Assembly: GCA_002352705.1 (NCBI GenBank)
Contig: DEIW01000081.1
Span: 13,647-28,535, forward strand
Direction of reading: 5' to 3'
From: Bacteroidales bacterium UBA2764
Lineage (GTDB): Bacteria; Bacteroidota; Bacteroidia; Bacteroidales; Paludibacteraceae
Length of the DNA stretch: 14,889 nucleotides
The notes under the pieces were generated by a model that was not told the origin of the DNA, did no database searches, and saw only the letters and a program-made list of their open reading frames with translations. This document shows, one piece after another, positions 8,281 through 14,550 of the stretch. Each line of letters opens with the position of its first letter. Position 1 is the stretch's first letter. Both the position numbers and the translations under genes were made by a program.

Positions 8281-9018
8281 TCATAACAACAATTTGCTCA
8301 GTACCAGATCCATGAACAGAATCATAATGTTACTGTTTACTACGGCATTCGTACTGGCCTTGCCTACATCTAAAGCACCGCCTCTTACCATATATCCGTA
8401 ATAGCTGCTCATGCTTGTGATGATGAATGCAAATACCAGAGCCTTGATAATGCCGTACCATACGTAATAGGGGTTAAAGGCGTACTGCACGCCAACCAAG
8501 TAGTCGTGAATAGTGATGATATCCGTGAAGGCGCCTACTGCCCATCCGCCTAATATACCTACCGCAGTGGACACAATCACTAACATCGGCATCATTGTTA
8601 CGAAGGCAAGTATCTTTGGTAATATCAGATAGTTGGCGCTATTCACTCCCATAATCTCCAGGGCGTCTATCTGTTCCGTGATACGCATGGTGCCTATCTC
8701 GGAGGCTATGTTTGAGCCTACCTTACCCGCTAAAATCAAACATAGGATTGTACTCGAGAATTCCAATAGCAACGTCTCGCGGGTCAGCAGACCTACTGTG
8801 TACGTCGGTAACAAAGGGTTCTCGGTGTTAATCTTTGCCTGAATGGTCAGAATGGCACCGATAAACACAGAAATAATCAATACAATCGGCAGGGACTCCA
8901 GACCCTGCTTCTCCAATTCCTTACTATACTGACGCCAGAACATACGCTGCCGGTCCGGCAAACGAAGCACTTTCCACATCAGTATGAAATATTCTCCTAT
9001 ATGTTGAAAAATCCGCAT
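8281..9018 (-). CDS. mlaE: MlaE-family ABC transporter permease
   Basis: The membrane subunit that pairs with MlaF to move phospholipids between inner and outer membranes. The 245-aa product (from the ATG at 9016-9018) has hydrophobic segments at about 43-60, 85-108, 131-165, 188-205 and 225-245, and the family hallmark AGKVGSNIASEIGTMRITEQ running on through IDALEIMGV (residues 97-125), the cytoplasmic coupling region of MlaE proteins. A longer reading frame to an ATG at 9046-9048 exists, but that codon falls inside the promoter -7 box (9046-9053), so it would not be in the transcript. The chosen start leaves a leader of roughly 20 nt. First gene of the ten-gene block. Confidence 0.93.
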   Translation of the reverse strand: MRIFQHIGEYFILMWKVLRLPDRQRMFWRQYSKELEKQGLESLPIVLIISVFIGAILTIQAKINTENPLLPTYTVGLLTRETLLLEFSSTILCLILAGKVGSNIASEIGTMRITEQIDALEIMGVNSANYLILPKILAFVTMMPMLVIVSTAVGILGGWAVGAFTDIITIHDYLVGVQYAFNPYYVWYGIIKALVFAFIITSMSSYYGYMVRGGALDVGKASTNAVVNSNIMILFMDLVLSKLLL

Positions 9019-9045
9019 ACTATAATACAATTTACAAAAAGTGTG

Positions 9046-9077
9046 CAAATATACTGCTTTTTTTGCATATATGCAAA
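9046..9077 (-). promoter_or_regulatory. Promoter of the mlaE envelope operon
   Basis: On the minus strand there is a -33 box TTTG (9074-9077), exactly 20 bases of spacer, and a -7 box TATATTTG (9046-9053), matching the Bacteroidetes TTTG / TAnnTTTG consensus. The -33 region is embedded in a perfect 16-bp palindrome (TTTGCATATATGCAAA, 9062-9077). The mlaE ATG follows about 28 bases after the -7 box. The strong terminator at 9118-9148 isolates this promoter from the upstream gene. Confidence 0.8.
9062..9077. promoter_or_regulatory. 16-bp perfect palindrome over the mlaE -33 box
   Basis: TTTGCATATATGCAAA reads the same on both strands and covers the -33 hexamer and part of the spacer of the mlaE promoter. 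That is the right size and position for a dimeric repressor operator. It could instead be a by-product of the AT-rich extended promoter element TTGCRTAT shared by the other promoters here, none of which is fully palindromic. Confidence 0.4.
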
Positions 9078-9117
9078 TATTTTTACATAAATCTTAATAA
9101 ATGGACCTGAACAGAGC

Positions 9118-9148
9118 AAAAAACAGCCCCGCATTTCTGCGGAGCTGT
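9118..9148 (-). terminator. Rho-independent terminator of the SGNH esterase gene
   Basis: Read on the minus strand: an 11-bp stem (ACAGCTCCGCA at 9148-9138 pairing with TGCGGGGCTGT at 9133-9123, with one G-U pair), a GAAA tetraloop (9137-9134) and a run of T (9123-9118). It lies 37 bases after the esterase stop codon. A near-identical copy ends the next gene upstream. Confidence 0.92.
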
Positions 9149-9188
9149 CCTTGTATCGTGCATGAATGCACGGATAGGTAGTCCCTTA
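9118..9188 (-). repeat. 3'-end cassette, copy 1 (two hairpins, partner at 11155-11225)
   Basis: This 71-base segment, from the esterase stop codon to the terminator T-run, aligns without gaps to 11155-11225 with 66 of 71 positions identical (differences at 9138, 9153, 9164, 9177 and 9184). It contains a small hairpin (CGTGCAT, two loop bases, ATGCACG; 9157-9172) and the terminator hairpin. One of the five differences is in the loop of the small hairpin and one at the top of the terminator stem, so both structures survive in both copies. Confidence 0.85.
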
Positions 9189-11069
9189 CTTTATAATGAC
9201 GCCTTGAGCATTGTATATCCTTCCGTCTCGCAGGATATATAGTTTGCCTTCGCGCAGTATCTTTGTGCAGGATTCATTGTTTATGGGGAGCGTCTCAATA
9301 CCTTGTGTCGGCGAGAAAGCCATTCCTTCTACCACTACGTTCTTCACGCCCAGATATTTGTTGTTGGCAACGGAGGTGGAGTTCATCCATGGCAGGATAC
9401 GTACGTGCAGGGTCTTTCCGGCAGGAATTGTCAGAGTAGGTGTATATTCCTTGTTCATCACGGTAGCGTTTGGCATGTTCTTCATCTCTTCCAATTCGGT
9501 GAGTTGTGCCTCATCTACACCGCCGCGGATGCGGCAGCACATAGCGGTGGTGCTATGAGCGGCGATATCCAGACTGATTTTCGTTACGCGTATCTCCATG
9601 CTTGCCGGAGCGGTTACGGCAAAGTCAATGAACCTGTCGGCTTTCTCGTCGTATTCGTTAGCCGGCCAGCCTACTTTGGCCCCCGCCTCATCGGTCACGT
9701 GGAAACGGACCATTGTGACGTTGTTATTGTTCGCATCTGTGAATACTTTGCTTGAGTTATAATCGATAGGAGCCATATTGCTTACGCTCATGCTGCCGTT
9801 CACCGGGCCTTCGCATACTGCTGCCAAAGGAGCCGCTACCATGGCATCCAACGCCCAACTGGCTTTTACGGTACTGCCGCCTGCCAACGAAATCACATTT
9901 GCAGTCACGGGAAGAACCATACGCATCTCGCCGGAGCTGATGACTACAGAGTCTTTCTGCTCGCCCGCTTCCGAATAGATAGCGCGTATGTATAATTTCT
10001 CAAACAGACTGCCGCCTGCGTAGGCCAGGCTGACTTCTGTGCCATAGTTCTCTTTGTCTACACTCACCTGCAAGTTCTCACTACTGTTAATGGTAAGTGT
10101 GCCTGATGCCGGCTCCAGACCGGAACCCATCAGCAGCACTTCTCTCTCTTGTGCTACACCGGTATAAATCTCGCTGATGGTGATGGAATTCGGGTTGGCG
10201 CTGATAGTCGTAGGAATATCAATATAGTCGGCTAAGATACCTGCGTTCTTCAGCAACTGGGCTGCCTCACGGGCAATCAGACTGGCTCCCAAAGCGTTGG
10301 TGTGGGTCTGGTCTTTCTGCGTAGCTGTCTTATCTACAAACAGTTGGTTCAGACACTCCGTCTGACCGTAAGACAGATAAAGAACACGCGTAGCCTCCGT
10401 AAGATTAATGAACGGCACATTCTCTTGGGCGCCTACAATACGCATCGCCTCCACATAACTCATGGATAAATCACTTGCCGGCAGTTTCTGGTCTTTCAGC
10501 AACTGCCCGTTCTCCAACTTGTCGAACTTGTCGCCTAAGTCATGCTGACCGTTGCGCTTGATGGTGTTCCCTTGGAAATAAGCGCGGCAGATAGGGCCTA
10601 CCAATACCGGTGTCACGCCTAACGCACGAGCCTCTTTGATGAATAAACGCAAGTAGTCGCGGTAAGTCGTCTGAGGGTTGGTGCCGCGGTTGTCGCTTAG
10701 TACGGAGTCCGCCTTCAGCGTCTTGCAATATGCCGCTAACTCTAAATTATCTACGCCGTAGGTGACTACACCTTCGTCGTTGTGGGCAAACTGAATAAGC
10801 AGATAGTCGCCTTCATGCATCGCGGCTTTCACTCCCGCCCAGTCTTTCAAATAGAACTGACGGGTGTCCATACCCGAGTGACCGGCATTGTTCACCGTCA
10901 CGAAGTTCTCGTCAAAGAAAGCACCGAGGAACATTCCCCAACCGCGCTTGGGGTTGGATTCGGCATACTCCGCCATCGTGCTGTCACCAATCGTGTGAAC
11001 TTTGATAGCGCTGTTTGCCATCGGCAGACACATCATGGCTGCCATTAAAAATAAGAAAATCTTTTTCAT
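9186..11069 (-). CDS. Secreted SGNH esterase, rhamnogalacturonan acetylesterase-like, with C-terminal beta domains
   Basis: A 627-aa exported esterase. Signal peptide 1-20 (ends MANS before AIKVHT). The SGNH hydrolase domain (about 22-285) has block I GDST with nucleophile Ser30, GWG at 43-45, NNAGHSGMDTR (60-70), the HND block (96-98, oxyanion Asn97) and the closing DQTHTN with Asp253 and His256. The pattern GDST / GWG / HND / THTNALGA is that of rhamnogalacturonan acetylesterases (RhgT/CE12 type), which remove acetyl groups from pectin. Residues from about 288 to 590 form beta-sandwich modules of unknown role, perhaps carbohydrate binding. The last 25 residues (KILREGKLYILRDGR and on) are the tail shared with two other exported proteins. 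It is a one-gene unit with its own promoter and terminator; no SusC/SusD or pectin lyase genes are nearby. Confidence 0.88.
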   Translation of the reverse strand: MKKIFLFLMAAMMCLPMANSAIKVHTIGDSTMAEYAESNPKRGWGMFLGAFFDENFVTVNNAGHSGMDTRQFYLKDWAGVKAAMHEGDYLLIQFAHNDEGVVTYGVDNLELAAYCKTLKADSVLSDNRGTNPQTTYRDYLRLFIKEARALGVTPVLVGPICRAYFQGNTIKRNGQHDLGDKFDKLENGQLLKDQKLPASDLSMSYVEAMRIVGAQENVPFINLTEATRVLYLSYGQTECLNQLFVDKTATQKDQTHTNALGASLIAREAAQLLKNAGILADYIDIPTTISANPNSITISEIYTGVAQEREVLLMGSGLEPASGTLTINSSENLQVSVDKENYGTEVSLAYAGGSLFEKLYIRAIYSEAGEQKDSVVISSGEMRMVLPVTANVISLAGGSTVKASWALDAMVAAPLAAVCEGPVNGSMSVSNMAPIDYNSSKVFTDANNNNVTMVRFHVTDEAGAKVGWPANEYDEKADRFIDFAVTAPASMEIRVTKISLDIAAHSTTAMCCRIRGGVDEAQLTELEEMKNMPNATVMNKEYTPTLTIPAGKTLHVRILPWMNSTSVANNKYLGVKNVVVEGMAFSPTQGIETLPINNESCTKILREGKLYILRDGRIYNAQGVIIK

Positions 11070-11102
11070 GATATTTTTTTATTTATTGAATGAATTCGGG
11101 TG

Positions 11103-11134
11103 CAAAGGTACAACAAAAAAATGACATATGCAAG
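11103..11134 (-). promoter_or_regulatory. Promoter of the SGNH esterase gene
   Basis: Minus strand -33 box CTTG (11131-11134, one mismatch to TTTG), 20-base spacer starting CATATGT, and -7 box TACCTTTG (11103-11110). The ATG at 11067-11069 follows about 34 bases after the -7 box, giving a short leader with an A-rich stretch just before the start codon. Confidence 0.75.
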
Positions 11135-11154
11135 TTCTCTGACAAGAAAATATG

Positions 11155-11185
11155 AAAAAACAGCCCCGCATTTCAGCGGAGCTGT
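11155..11185 (-). terminator. Rho-independent terminator of the Ig-like surface protein gene
   Basis: Minus strand: a 10-bp stem (ACAGCTCCGC at 11185-11176 pairing with GCGGGGCTGT at 11169-11160, one G-U), a 6-base loop (11175-11170) and a T-run (11160-11155). It differs from the copy at 9118-9148 by one base, which opens the top A-T pair of the stem. It separates the Ig-like protein gene from the esterase promoter at 11103-11134. Confidence 0.92.
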
Positions 11186-11225
11186 CCTTCTATCGTGCAT
11201 CAATGCACGGATAAGTAGTCTCTTA
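11155..11225 (-). repeat. 3'-end cassette, copy 2 (two hairpins, partner at 9118-9188)
   Basis: Collinear partner of 9118-9188 at a constant offset of 2037 bases, 66 of 71 positions identical. It holds the small hairpin CGTGCAT-TG-ATGCACG (11194-11209 on the minus strand) and the terminator. The neighbouring 28 bases of coding sequence (from 11226) match the partner less well (21 of 28), so the non-coding part is the better conserved one. Confidence 0.85.
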
Positions 11226-13316
11226 CTTTACAACAACACCCTGTGCATTGTAGAGTACACCGTTCTTCTCGATGAAGAGTTTGCCGTCACGGATAACCTT
11301 GACAGCCTTAACGGACTCCTCAACGTTGTTGATAGCCGTCGGAATCTCACCGGTCATGAAGACAATTTTGTAAATGCGCAGATATTGAGTTGTACCGTCT
11401 GCAAAAGCACCGGAGATAACTACATCACCTGCAGGTACAGCAATGCGTGCGGAAGTTTTTGTTTTGGTATCCAATGAGCCTTCGTTAACGGTATTAACAA
11501 CACCGTTTACTGCTACATAGCGGGGATCATCTTTTGTTCCGGTGTTGCTGAAATCTACCTGTACATAACCTGCTACAGTGGTCTTGAAGCTGATGTACGG
11601 ACCTTGGCAGTATTTGCCGTCACGAACAGGATACTGACCAGCGAAAAGAAGAGCCTGTGAATTGAAATCTGCATTATTGTTCATGCCGTCAATGTTTGCC
11701 AGCAATACGGTGTCAATATCCTTTGCAGGAGTGGTTGTCTCATCCCATTTGATCTCATTGACAGATGCAGCTTTTGTCCAGTCCCAAATGGTGGACTCGG
11801 ATACGGTCACTTGAGCAAGAGTTTGTTTCTCGGTTACAGTGATTACGAGTGTGTTCGATTGAACCGGAGTAGCCGTGTAATCGTTGGCTGCAGTGCAGTA
11901 GAAAGAGTAGCTGCCTGCTGCTGCCGGAACAAAGCTGTATTTAGCAGCTGTAGCACCTTCAATAGCGCCGTTTGCGTCATACCATTGGTACTTGTCAGCC
12001 TTGGCTGCTGTACAGGTCAGTTGAACGGTCTGGTTTACATAAGCCTCTGTCGGACCTGCGACAATTGCCTCAACAACAGGATCGGTATCAGGAATGATCT
12101 CTTCGCCACAGTCGGAAACGCTAACTTCTTGTAGATAAACACTATTGTTGCGAGCAAGTAAGAATTTGTTCTCGCCAATCAGCTTGTCACCGGCTTTTAC
12201 TTCATATTCAAACTGGTTCAGTTCCCCTGCAACTTCAGCAGCCCAACTTGCATCGAATACATTTGATTTGCCTAAGGTCTGAATCTTGAGACCACGGTTA
12301 CCGGTGCCGGCTGCAGCAAGTTTGAGCGTGATAACTGTTCCTTCTGCGATTTTGTGACCTAACTCAACGCGGAGAGAGTCTTTTCCTCCACCGCCAATTA
12401 AAAGACCAAGTGCATTATATTTGATGTCGTCAGCTGCTTTCATGTCTGCAACAAAGAGGTCGCCACCGAAAGACGCTTCGGTCAGGATAATCTTGTCACC
12501 AATAGCGGGGTTCGTTCCTTCAGCAGCCGGAATCAATGTTGCGCAAGGAGTAGCTGCCGGCTTTTCTGTAGCTACCAGAGTAATGGCGTTTGAAGCTACA
12601 TAATCAGTATTGTTGTCGTTCTTTGCCAGACAAACGATGGCATAATTACCTGCTGCAGCAGGAGTATAATCAAATTTAGCAGCAGTAGCACCTTCTTGCT
12701 CTGCGCCGTTTACAGTCCATTTGTATGCATTAGCCTTAACATCGGTAGTAACTGCATAAGAGGCAACTTTACCTACATAGCATGCCTCAGGACCCGAAAG
12801 AGTTACTGTTTTAACAGGATCGGTGGAAGGAGTTACAGAACCGCCCAATGTAAGGGTGATGGATGCAACGATAGTAGAAGTTCCGGCGTGACGTACTACG
12901 CGGAAACCGTTAGCTCCATCCGGGATAGTAGCCTCAACTGCGATGTCGTGAGCAGTCTTGTCACCGTCGTTCGCTTGCAGTGCCTCTTCGCTCCAAGTAG
13001 CACCGCCATCGGTACTGAATTGGAAACCCCAATTCTTGCCTTCAATGGTGGTGGTGTTGATGTAACCATTGATGCTTGCTGCGGAGAAAGTCTCGCTCTT
13101 CAGTACAATCTGGAAATAGTTGCCATCGCTACCTAATTTGCCTGCGGGGGCATTACCTTTGGAAGTGGTAGTGGAAACTGTAGCTTCCACAGGCTCTGTA
13201 ATCTCAGCAGTCTGCCCTGAGCCGTTGAAAATGGTGCTCATGGTGAACGTAGCATCATCTGCCCACAAGCTAAAGCTTGCCAATACGGCAGCGGCTAATG
13301 TGAAAATCTTTTTCAT
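11223..13316 (-). CDS. Large secreted protein with Ig-like repeats and beta-sandwich domains, function unknown
   Basis: A 697-aa exported protein, starting at the ATG at 13314-13316 (MKKIFTLAAAVLASFSLWA signal peptide). The frame stays open to 13400, but that stretch contains the promoter -7 box, so the longer form is rejected. Domains by eye: an N-terminal beta module (about 22-158; STDGGATWS and IPDGANGFRVVRHAG); Ig-like repeat 1 (169-251); a middle beta module (256-402); Ig-like repeat 2 (416-496); and a beta-sandwich (about 510-655, opening with IWDWTKA). The two Ig repeats share EGATAAK, then PAAAG-x-Y and a Cys. The last 25 residues (KVIRDGKLFIEKNGV and on) are the tail shared with the esterase and the M6 peptidase. 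No catalytic motif is visible; adhesion or glycan binding is a guess. Confidence 0.8.
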   Translation of the reverse strand: MKKIFTLAAAVLASFSLWADDATFTMSTIFNGSGQTAEITEPVEATVSTTTSKGNAPAGKLGSDGNYFQIVLKSETFSAASINGYINTTTIEGKNWGFQFSTDGGATWSEEALQANDGDKTAHDIAVEATIPDGANGFRVVRHAGTSTIVASITLTLGGSVTPSTDPVKTVTLSGPEACYVGKVASYAVTTDVKANAYKWTVNGAEQEGATAAKFDYTPAAAGNYAIVCLAKNDNNTDYVASNAITLVATEKPAATPCATLIPAAEGTNPAIGDKIILTEASFGGDLFVADMKAADDIKYNALGLLIGGGGKDSLRVELGHKIAEGTVITLKLAAAGTGNRGLKIQTLGKSNVFDASWAAEVAGELNQFEYEVKAGDKLIGENKFLLARNNSVYLQEVSVSDCGEEIIPDTDPVVEAIVAGPTEAYVNQTVQLTCTAAKADKYQWYDANGAIEGATAAKYSFVPAAAGSYSFYCTAANDYTATPVQSNTLVITVTEKQTLAQVTVSESTIWDWTKAASVNEIKWDETTTPAKDIDTVLLANIDGMNNNADFNSQALLFAGQYPVRDGKYCQGPYISFKTTVAGYVQVDFSNTGTKDDPRYVAVNGVVNTVNEGSLDTKTKTSARIAVPAGDVVISGAFADGTTQYLRIYKIVFMTGEIPTAINNVEESVKAVKVIRDGKLFIEKNGVLYNAQGVVVK

Positions 13317-13397
13317 TTGTGTTTTTGTGTTTTTAGTTAAACGAAAATTTTGGGTTTTATAATAGCGTTTTGCTATATCTACTTTGCAAAAACGATG

Positions 13398-13429
13398 CAA
13401 AAGTACAACTTTCCGCGCATATACGCAAG
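13398..13429 (-). promoter_or_regulatory. Promoter of the Ig-like surface protein gene
   Basis: Minus strand -33 box CTTG (13426-13429), 20-base spacer starting CGTATAT, and -7 box TACTTTTG (13398-13405). The leader to the ATG at 13316 is about 75 nt and contains only a weak 5-bp hairpin (13362-13376). It is divergent to the promoter at 13488-13519; the two share a perfect 10-bp inverted repeat (atatacgcaa at 13419-13428 and ttgcgtatat at 13489-13498). Confidence 0.75.
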
Positions 13430-13487
13430 TATATTCGTTAATAAATTAACTATTTGCACAAAATACGTCAAATTTTCTACATACTTA

Positions 13488-13519
13488 TTTGCGTATATCG
13501 TCAAAAAGCAGTACCTTTG
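13488..13519 (+). promoter_or_regulatory. Promoter of the plus-strand peptidase/PqqD operon
   Basis: -33 box TTTG (13488-13491), 20-base spacer starting CGTATAT and ending AAAAAGCAG, and -7 box TACCTTTG (13512-13519), a full match to the Bacteroidetes consensus. The first gene starts at 13545, about 25 bases on. The spacer end AAAAAGCAG is identical to that in the mlaE promoter. Confidence 0.85.
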
Positions 13520-13544
13520 TGCCCGATTTCTAATTTGTTATAAA

Positions 13545-14069
13545 ATGCATAACTATCTTACTTCTTTACTCGTAGGACTCCTTATCTTCCTCTGCCCGTC
13601 CCTGACACATGCGGAACGTATCCCCACGGTGCATAACTTCCAAACAATGGATAAAACGACGGAGCTAATCATCACTAATTCGTTTACTACAGCCAAAACA
13701 GACTTGCTAACTTATCAATGTTCGGGTACAAACGCAACTTTTGCAAAAGATCATATAGGCGCAAATCAATGGAGTATCAAACTCCTTGATAACGGAAGTA
13801 CGGTTACGACTACCCGTATTCCCGAATTGGCGGAAATGAGAATTGCTCACTACCCGGGCTCTAAATATGAAGCTCTCAAAGTCTATATTTCCACGGATAG
13901 CATCGCATGGTCGCTTGCTCCGGCAACTTATAGTGCGGGGACGATAAATGTAACCATTCCCCGAAATAACTATTATGTCCGTTTCAAAAATACCGCATCT
14001 ACGGATGTCTCCATACTCTCGATTATTTATTACCAGGACCATTGCAACTGCTTCATCTACGAACCCTAA
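13545..14069 (+). CDS. Small secreted beta-rich protein of unknown function
   Basis: A 174-aa protein with a clear signal peptide (residues 1-23, ending SLTHA before ERIPT). The frame is open from 13350, but the promoter at 13488-13519 places the start at the ATG at 13545. The mature part alternates short strands, and a C-terminal portion (VYISTDSIAWS, then TINVTIPRNNYYVRFKNTAS and SILSIIYY) resembles the N-terminal beta module of the divergently encoded Ig-like protein (FQFSTDGGATWS, then IPDGANGFRVVRHAG and ASITLTL). It ends in a Cys-containing DHCNCFIYEP and lacks the shared C-terminal tail. It lies 16 bases ahead of the S26-like peptidase gene and is presumably cotranscribed with it. It may be a substrate or partner of that system, but nothing in the sequence proves this. 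Confidence 0.75.
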   Translation: MHNYLTSLLVGLLIFLCPSLTHAERIPTVHNFQTMDKTTELIITNSFTTAKTDLLTYQCSGTNATFAKDHIGANQWSIKLLDNGSTVTTTRIPELAEMRIAHYPGSKYEALKVYISTDSIAWSLAPATYSAGTINVTIPRNNYYVRFKNTASTDVSILSIIYYQDHCNCFIYEP

Positions 14070-14085
14070 AAAGCTTGTAGCAGAA

Positions 14086-14550
14086 ATGAGAATAGCCAAC
14101 GATATATTGATTCCCGAACTTGCACGGTTGCTTGCGGAGGGAAAGGAGGTGCGATTTACGCCTTCCGGAGTCAGTATGAGGCCTTTTATCGAGGGGGACA
14201 AAGACAGTGTCATCCTTGCTCGGCTTGACCGCGCGCCTAAAAAAGGAGACATACTGCTTGCTGCGGTCAAAACGGCAGACTCACACACAACTTATGTCCT
14301 CCATCGTCTGGTGCGCATCGAAAACAGGGAGTCAAGCGAACCTCTCTATTTCCTAATGGGAGATGGTAATCCGGTAGGGGAAGAACGATGTCTCCGCGCG
14401 GATATCCTGGGGCGCGTCATCCGTATAGACGCTCCTTCCGGTCGTCGCAAACCCCTTACGCGTGGCAGACTATGGTGTAAACTCCGCGCCCACCGTCCTT
14501 TCCTCCTCAAGCTTTACCGCCATACCGTCCTCAAATGGCTGTATAACTAA
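14086..14550 (+). CDS. S24/S26 family peptidase homologue (SipW/Sec11-like Ser-His type)
   Basis: The 154-aa product begins MRIANDILIPELARLLAEGK; longer in-frame starts lie inside the preceding gene and are rejected. It carries the signal-peptidase box FTPSGVSMRPFI with the likely nucleophile Ser30, then GDILLA (54-59), YVLHRLVRI (70-78) and FLMGDGNPV (89-97). Where bacterial type I signal peptidases have a catalytic Lys, this protein has His73 followed by Arg, as in the Sec11/SipW branch. No hydrophobic membrane anchor is seen at either end, unlike true signal peptidases; the C-terminus is short, basic and amphipathic. It is followed after 60 bases by a PqqD gene. Processing or maturation of a peptide made by the same cluster is a reasonable inference; housekeeping signal peptidase activity is unlikely. 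Confidence 0.85.
   Translation: MRIANDILIPELARLLAEGKEVRFTPSGVSMRPFIEGDKDSVILARLDRAPKKGDILLAAVKTADSHTTYVLHRLVRIENRESSEPLYFLMGDGNPVGEERCLRADILGRVIRIDAPSGRRKPLTRGRLWCKLRAHRPFLLKLYRHTVLKWLYN

Noticed and set aside
12696..13136. 146-aa open frame on the plus strand, rich in Cys
   Set aside because: Antisense to the Ig-like protein; no promoter, and the composition is explained by the repeated coding sequence opposite.
13362..13376. 5-bp hairpin (atagc-gtttt-gctat) in the leader of the Ig-like gene, considered as a riboswitch or attenuator
   Set aside because: The stem is too short and AT-rich, there is no T-run, and no known riboswitch core is visible in the 75-nt leader.
13317..13400. N-terminal extension of the Ig-like protein
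   Set aside because: The first ATG falls inside the -7 box and the extension precedes a clear signal peptide, so the shorter start is used.
13350..13544. N-terminal extension of the plus-strand secreted protein
   Set aside because: It spans two divergent promoters and would bury the signal peptide; the transcript begins after it.
13707..14288. 193-aa open frame on the minus strand
   Set aside because: It lies antisense across the secreted protein and the S26-like peptidase, both of which have recognisable features and a matching promoter; its own sequence shows no family motif.
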